10,545 bases of DNA from CAZQFS01 sp964592755. Its GTDB lineage: Bacteria; Hydrothermota; Tepidihabitantia; Tepidihabitantales; Tepidihabitantaceae. The notes beneath the pieces were generated by a model, which searched no databases, was not told the DNA's origin, and saw only the letters and a list, made by a program, of their open reading frames with translations. Position numbers and translations under genes: made by a program. Each line of letters starts with the position of its first letter. The stretch's first letter is position 1. The stretch is taken from assembly GCA_964592755.1 (NCBI GenBank), contig CAZQFS010000108.1, forward strand, positions 1-10,545, in the 5' to 3' direction. Shown here one piece after another: positions 6,507 through 10,545 of this stretch.

Positions 6507-8525
6507 TCAAGGCCGCGAGTTTCTGACCGCCTGTTCGAACTGAGGGTTGACCGGGCCACCAAGACGGCGGGCCGCCTCAAGTTCGCGTCGGGCATCGGCG
6601 ATGCGGCCGAGGTTGTAGCAGGCAACCGCGAGGTTGTGATGGACCAGTGGATTGTCGGGCGCGAGTTGCAGCATCGTGTCGTACTGGGCCAGTGCCTCTG
6701 GGTAGCGGCCCAGTTGCTGGAGCGCAGTGGCGAGGGAGAACCGGTACTCGACCCGACCCGGGGCAAGCTCGACCGCATGCCGGAACGAGGATAGGGCCGA
6801 GTCGGGCATCCGTCGGAGCTCAAACGCCTTTCCCAGGTAGTGGTGGGTGACCGGATTGGCCGGTTCGGCCCGGACCGCGCGGGCAAGCAGTTCCGCGGCC
6901 TGACTCACATCCTTCCGGCTCAGGGCAATGATGCCCAGATTGCGCAGCGCCTCGCCCAGCCCGGGTCGAACCGCGAGTGCCTCATGAAAAGTCGCCACCG
7001 CCCGACCCGTATCGCCCTCCTGGAAGTACATGGATGCAAGGTTGACAAGACACTGGGCCGCTTCGCTTGTTCCTGGTCCGCGTCTCACCGGGTAGTGCGT
7101 GACCGCAAAGCAGACCGAGGCAAGAAGCAGGCTGGGGATGAACGATGAGCGCTGAGCACTGAGCGCTGAATGATGAATGGTGAACGATGAACGACGAACG
7201 ACCCCGAGGGAAGAGGCAAGCATCGCACCGGCAAAAGGCAGCAGCGCGGGCAGGGCCGGAATCCGATAGCGCGAGAAGACGAAGAAGACGATGACCGTTG
7301 CCGCGTAGCCGAAGAAGAAGACGGCGAGCGCGGTCCGGGCAAGCGAGTCTGCCTTTCGTCCCTGCCGGTTTCTTTTCTCTCTGGTGATGACCAGCCCGGC
7401 CATGCCCAGGCCGAAGATGATGCCGAATCCGGGCAGGGGCAGGCGCAGTACCCATGAGTAGCGGGCGAAGAAGTACATGTCCTGGTTGTCCGGCACCTCG
7501 AAGTTGTTGAAGTAGAGCACGAGTTTGCGGCCGAGGTTCCTGAGAAAGGCGGCGGGATGGGTTCGCATCCAGTCGAGCGCGGCCCGGACGTAGAAGCGTG
7601 AGACCTCGCCGTGCGTCAGGTCTTTTCCTGCCTGTCTGCGGGCGTACTCGGCGAAGTCGGCCTGCTCGAACTCGGGATTGGGTCTGACCCAGGGAGGCGC
7701 CTGGTACTGGCCGGTGTTGTTGTACGGGCTGTTGCCGATGTAGAGGTTCTGGCCGGCCTGCGCGGTTGTGAGCACGAACTCCCGGGCGAGAATCGAGTTC
7801 CGGACTGAGACCGGCACGATAACGAGCACGATTCCGGCGAGCGCGGCAAGCGCGCGGAACGAAGAGCGACGAGCGATGAGTGATGAGTGAGGCGCTGGCA
7901 GCAGGGGGCGAGACATGAGAGCCAGAATGAGCAAGGGGGCGAAAAGGAGTAGGTTGGCACGGGTGAGAGCCGCCAGCCCGAGCGCGACGCCGGTGGCAAA
8001 CGGCCAGACCAGAACGACATAACCCGATTCCACCGGGGAATAGGGGCTGTGTTCCCTGGGCTTGAGGGTTCGCACCGTGAGCCAGACGAGCAGTCCGGTC
8101 AGGAACACGGCAAGCGCGGTCTTCTCAATCTGGCAATCGTAGAAGATGAACGGCTTGTACAGCGCGGCGAGCAGGGCCGCGGCAACTGCCGCGACCGGGC
8201 CAAAGAGCAGTCTTGTTGTGTCGAGGACAAGGAGTATCAGGGCCACTCCGAGCAGGAGCTGGATTACGTAGACCGCCCAGAAGTTGTGCCCGAACGCGCG
8301 GTAGACACCGGCGAGGAAATAGGGGTAGAGCGGGTCCTGGTAGAACGGCTCGGCCGGGGCCTTGCCGCTCGCGATGGCCCGGGCCCACTGGTCATATGCC
8401 TGGCCGTCAATCACCGGCCGGGAGAAGAACGGCGAGTCGGCCACGTCGGCCAGGTTCGCTACTCGCAGTCCGAGGCCGAGCAGGACAACCGCCACTGCTG
8501 CGAGCAGGATGCGACGTCGGGACAT
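6507..8525 (-). CDS. GT-C-type membrane glycosyltransferase (ArnT/PMT/RgtA-like) with C-terminal TPR domain
   Basis: The product has 672 residues from the ATG at 8525; a GTG two codons upstream (8531) is the alternative, and the ribosome-binding site is weak (GGTGG). An N-terminal signal anchor (MSRRRILLAAVAVVLL) is followed by an extracytoplasmic loop with IDGQAYDQWA (Asp40, Asp45) and FYQDPLYPYFLAGVYRAFG. This is the acidic first loop typical of PMT_2/ArnT/RgtA-like enzymes, which transfer sugars from polyprenyl-phosphate donors. About 10-12 membrane helices run to residue 478. FSRYRIPALPALLPF (417-431) is another family hallmark. Five TPRs follow (about 489-522, 523-557, 558-590, 591-625, 626-657). 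Combining GT-C and TPR recalls eukaryotic TMTC mannosyltransferases and some bacterial multi-TM/TPR proteins. Two loops between helices are encoded by heptamer arrays. It is probably the first gene of an operon with the methyltransferase. Donor and acceptor are unknown. Confidence 0.85.
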   Translation of the reverse strand: MSRRRILLAAVAVVLLGLGLRVANLADVADSPFFSRPVIDGQAYDQWARAIASGKAPAEPFYQDPLYPYFLAGVYRAFGHNFWAVYVIQLLLGVALILLVLDTTRLLFGPVAAVAAALLAALYKPFIFYDCQIEKTALAVFLTGLLVWLTVRTLKPREHSPYSPVESGYVVLVWPFATGVALGLAALTRANLLLFAPLLILALMSRPLLPAPHSSLIARRSSFRALAALAGIVLVIVPVSVRNSILAREFVLTTAQAGQNLYIGNSPYNNTGQYQAPPWVRPNPEFEQADFAEYARRQAGKDLTHGEVSRFYVRAALDWMRTHPAAFLRNLGRKLVLYFNNFEVPDNQDMYFFARYSWVLRLPLPGFGIIFGLGMAGLVITREKRNRQGRKADSLARTALAVFFFGYAATVIVFFVFSRYRIPALPALLPFAGAMLASSLGVVRRSSFTIHHSALSAQRSSFIPSLLLASVCFAVTHYPVRRGPGTSEAAQCLVNLASMYFQEGDTGRAVATFHEALAVRPGLGEALRNLGIIALSRKDVSQAAELLARAVRAEPANPVTHHYLGKAFELRRMPDSALSSFRHAVELAPGRVEYRFSLATALQQLGRYPEALAQYDTMLQLAPDNPLVHHNLAVACYNLGRIADARRELEAARRLGGPVNPQFEQAVRNSRP
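7140..7202. repeat. Nine tandem degenerate heptamers inside the glycosyltransferase gene
   Basis: Plus-strand units are GAACGAT, GAGCGCT, GAGCACT, GAGCGCT, GAATGAT, GAATGGT, GAACGAT, GAACGAC, GAACGAC. The total is exactly 63 nt, beginning and ending on codon boundaries of the minus-strand gene. It encodes three 7-residue blocks, VVRRSSF, TIHHSAL and SAQRSSF (residues 442-462), in the loop between the last two membrane helices. The sequence looks like an in-frame insertion or expansion. Confidence 0.85.
7857..7891. repeat. Five tandem degenerate heptamers, second array in the same gene
   Basis: Plus-strand units are GAACGAA, GAGCGAC, GAGCGAT, GAGTGAT, GAGTGAG, sharing the GA-purine-pyrimidine pattern of the array at 7140-7202. 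They encode HSSLIARRSSF (213-223) in a loop between two membrane helices, close in sequence to the products of the other array. Confidence 0.8.
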
Positions 8526-8620
8526 CGCCACCAGTGTAGGCTCAAGGGGCAGAGCTGTAAAGCGCGGCGGTCAACATCAATCGGTAGTGGTTCGTATCGT
8601 GTCTATCTCAATCTGTCGGC

Positions 8621-8648
8621 TTGACTTATGCTGGTGACGTTCTATAAT
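8621..8648 (+). promoter_or_regulatory. Strong sigma70-type promoter of the propeller gene
   Basis: TTGACT (8621-8626), a 16-bp spacer and a perfect TATAAT (8643-8648). Transcription should start near 8655, giving a leader of about 109 nt before the ATG at 8764. The leader contains an imperfect 12-nt tandem (CGTTCATCGGCT, CGTTCACGGCCT at 8678-8701); I see no riboswitch. No equally clear promoter is visible for the divergent glycosyltransferase. Confidence 0.75.
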
Positions 8649-8763
8649 CAGTTAGCAGACGTGGACCCGCTACAGACCGTTCATCGGCTCGTTCACGGCC
8701 TGCGTCCTGGGTTACCATCCACCAGAGGAAATCAGTTCAGCATAAGCAGCAGAGGAGTCCACG

Positions 8764-10545
8764 ATGAAGCTGAGTAGTTTGTCTTCCAGAGTTCTGGTTC
8801 CGGTCTTGGTGCTACTGGCACTGGCCGCTCACATTCAAGCACAAGTTCAAGTCTGGAAGTCGCAGTACAGCCTGGGGGGCACGACCTGCTTCGGCAAGCG
8901 CATCGCGTTGTCACCAGACAGCACCGTGGTTGTGGCGGTGACCTATTCGGATGCCGCAGGCAAACGCAGCCTGGCAATGCTGAAGTACTCTACGACAACT
9001 GGCGACACACTGTGGGCCACGCAGTGGCTCGGTGACTCGACCGCCGACTCATCCCGTGTCTGGGCGATGGCGGTTGATGACTCAGGCAATATCTTCGCCG
9101 CCTGCTATACCGCCCTGGGCACGAACTGGGACTGGCTGACGCTCAAGTATCTGCCGAATGGGACATTGGCCTGGGCCGCCCGGTATGACAACGGCGGATT
9201 CGACGTTCCGCTCTGCATTCTCCCGGACGGCCAGGGCGGAGTTGTCACCGCGGGCAGCAGCACGACCGGGCCGGGCTGGGTGGATGCGACCGCGATTCAT
9301 TACAATGCGGCGGGCGACAGCACTTGGTTCTTCAGGATTGACGGTCCGGTCCACGGAAGAGACCACTTCTGGGCTCTGGCTCAAGGCCCGGACGGCTCGG
9401 TCTATGCCGCGGGCGACATCACCATCACGACCGAGACTGCCTACGACTGGTTCGTGGTTAGAATTGACAGCATCGGCGACACGCTCTGGACCCGCGTGTA
9501 TGATGGTTCGTCCACAGGCAATACCCTGATTGAGAACGACGTCGTGGTGACGCTCGTGACCGACGATGCCGGGTTCTGCTACGCGGTCGGCAAGTCCGGC
9601 GAGGCGGGTGAGTGGGTCAACGCGACGACCATCAAGTATGCGCCGGACGGAACCCAGGAGTGGCGGTACTCTCTTGACTGGGGCGGGGCCGGGAGCGAAG
9701 TCGCGTCCCACATCGGCCTCGATTCGTTCGGCAACGTCTACATCGGTGGCTGCGTAGATGAGGGCGATGGCTGGGACATGCTGGTCTACAGCCTCAGCCA
9801 GGATTCAGCGACGGCACTGCGCTGGAGACGCCGGTTCAACTACACCAATGCGGGCGATGACGACAGCCTGACCGGCATGGCCGTGGACCCCAGCGGTAAT
9901 GTCTATTTCACCGGTCTCTCGAACACAACCAATCTGGACCTCGAGTGGTGGACCATCAAGCTGTCGCCTGCGGGTGACAGTATCTGGCACGTGGCGAACG
10001 GCCAGCTTGATACCGACAACGCGCCCTACGGCCTTGCGCTGGACGCGCGGGGCGACGTCTACGTGACCGGATACGAGACGCCCTCTGGCAGCCGTCCCGA
10101 ACAGACCACGACCATCCGCTATACTGAGAACGACGTCGGCGTGCTGCGCATCGCCATGCCGGCCGATAGTTTCCGGGTGGGTGCGACCGTGACCCCGCGC
10201 GCCTGGGTGCGCAACTACGGCGGCCTGACCAACGGGCCGGAATGGACCGACGACTCGCCCTGGNNNNNNNNNNGCGCTCTTTCCAGGTGCGAATGGACAT
10301 CGGCAGCCTGTACACCGATGCCGAGGACGTAGATTCAGTTCTCCCGTTCGACTCGGTGTTGGTGCGGTTCTCGGCCCTGGATATTGAAGAGCGGGCGCTA
10401 GGCACTCACCCGATTGTCTGCTACACGATGCTTTCGACGGACAAAGAGCGGGTCAACGACACAGCCCGAGGGCAGATGACCGGCGTGGCGGTCTGGGAGC
10501 AGCTCGCATCGCTGCCGGCCGGGCCCAAGAGCAAGGACATCAAGG
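8764..10545 (+). CDS. Secreted 8-bladed SBBP-type beta-propeller protein with CARDB-like domain, interrupted by an assembly gap and open at the window end
   Basis: The ATG at 8764 has AGAGGAG (8751-8757) 6 nt upstream. A signal peptide (hydrophobic 9-22, cleavage likely after IQA, residue 26) precedes eight repeats with a Gly-rich signature such as DPSGNVYFTG or DARGDVYVTG (near residues 50, 105, 154, 208, 267, 320, 375, 428). Seven are followed by a strand like GDTLW. The eighth lacks it, and the N-terminal strand VQVWKSQYS fits as its partner, so an eight-bladed ring closed by the N-terminus is likely. From about residue 455 (ENDVGVLRIAMPADS, then ATVTPRAWVRNYG) a CARDB-like module begins. 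After the Ns it continues in another frame (SFQVRMDIG, LYTDAEDVDS, then RVNDTARGQ) without a stop to the window end. An apparent stop at 10330-10332 in the original frame is a gap artefact. A C-terminal sorting domain may follow outside the window. This is likely a surface protein; its ligand is unknown. Confidence 0.85.
10264..10273. other. Assembly gap (10 N) within the propeller gene
   Basis: Ten Ns split the CARDB-like module. The frame before the gap ends on a codon boundary at 10263 and the frame after it starts at 10275. If both flanks are correct, the true gap length must leave remainder 2 when divided by 3, so ten is only a placeholder. Confidence 0.95.

Noticed and set aside
10276..10332. 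C-terminus of the propeller gene at 10332
   Set aside because: This end appears only when ten Ns are read as real length; the other frame after the gap continues the CARDB-like module to the window end.

Overview
The window is high-GC bacterial DNA with five protein genes, two of them cut by the window ends, and a repeat-filled stretch of about 960 bases without a convincing gene. Three of the five products look secreted or envelope-bound: an alpha/beta hydrolase, a multidomain subtilase ending in a FlgD/type-IX-like sorting domain, and a beta-propeller protein that runs into a CARDB-like module. Signal peptides, CARDB-like modules and a C-terminal sorting domain together suggest an uncultivated member of the FCB superphylum or a nearby candidate phylum (WOR-3/Stahlbacteria, TA06 or Edwardsbacteria type). 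This placement is inference from domain style; the window has no rRNA or other marker gene. A run of ten Ns at 10264-10273 shows that this is a scaffold, probably metagenomic.

Layout. 1-1633, minus strand: secreted serine hydrolase with a complete Ser/Asp/His triad, cut at its C-terminus by the window edge. 1634-1824: divergent promoter region. 1825-4878, plus strand: 1017-residue S8 subtilase, followed by a perfect 13-bp terminator hairpin. 4879-5840: convergent intergenic block holding the terminator, an imperfect long inverted repeat, a minisatellite of 22 units of 12 bp, and a diverged pair of 30-mers. 5841-6461, minus: class I SAM methyltransferase. 6507-8525, minus: GT-C-type membrane glycosyltransferase with five C-terminal TPRs, 45 nt upstream of the methyltransferase and probably cotranscribed with it. 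8526-8763: divergent spacer with a near-consensus sigma70-type promoter. 8764 to the end, plus: secreted 8-bladed SBBP-type propeller plus CARDB-like domain, interrupted by the assembly gap and open at the window edge.

The secreted proteins form a loose group of exported enzymes and surface modules. The glycosyltransferase/methyltransferase pair probably modifies an envelope lipid, glycan or protein. I see no defence system, CRISPR array, transposase or RNA gene. The unusual content is mostly repeat biology: two degenerate heptamer arrays sit inside the glycosyltransferase reading frame, the 12-bp G-rich minisatellite has a nested 108-bp period, and each of three genes has a TTGACT element 16 bp upstream of a -10-like hexamer. 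One of those promoters lies so close to the hydrolase start that its mRNA would be almost leaderless.
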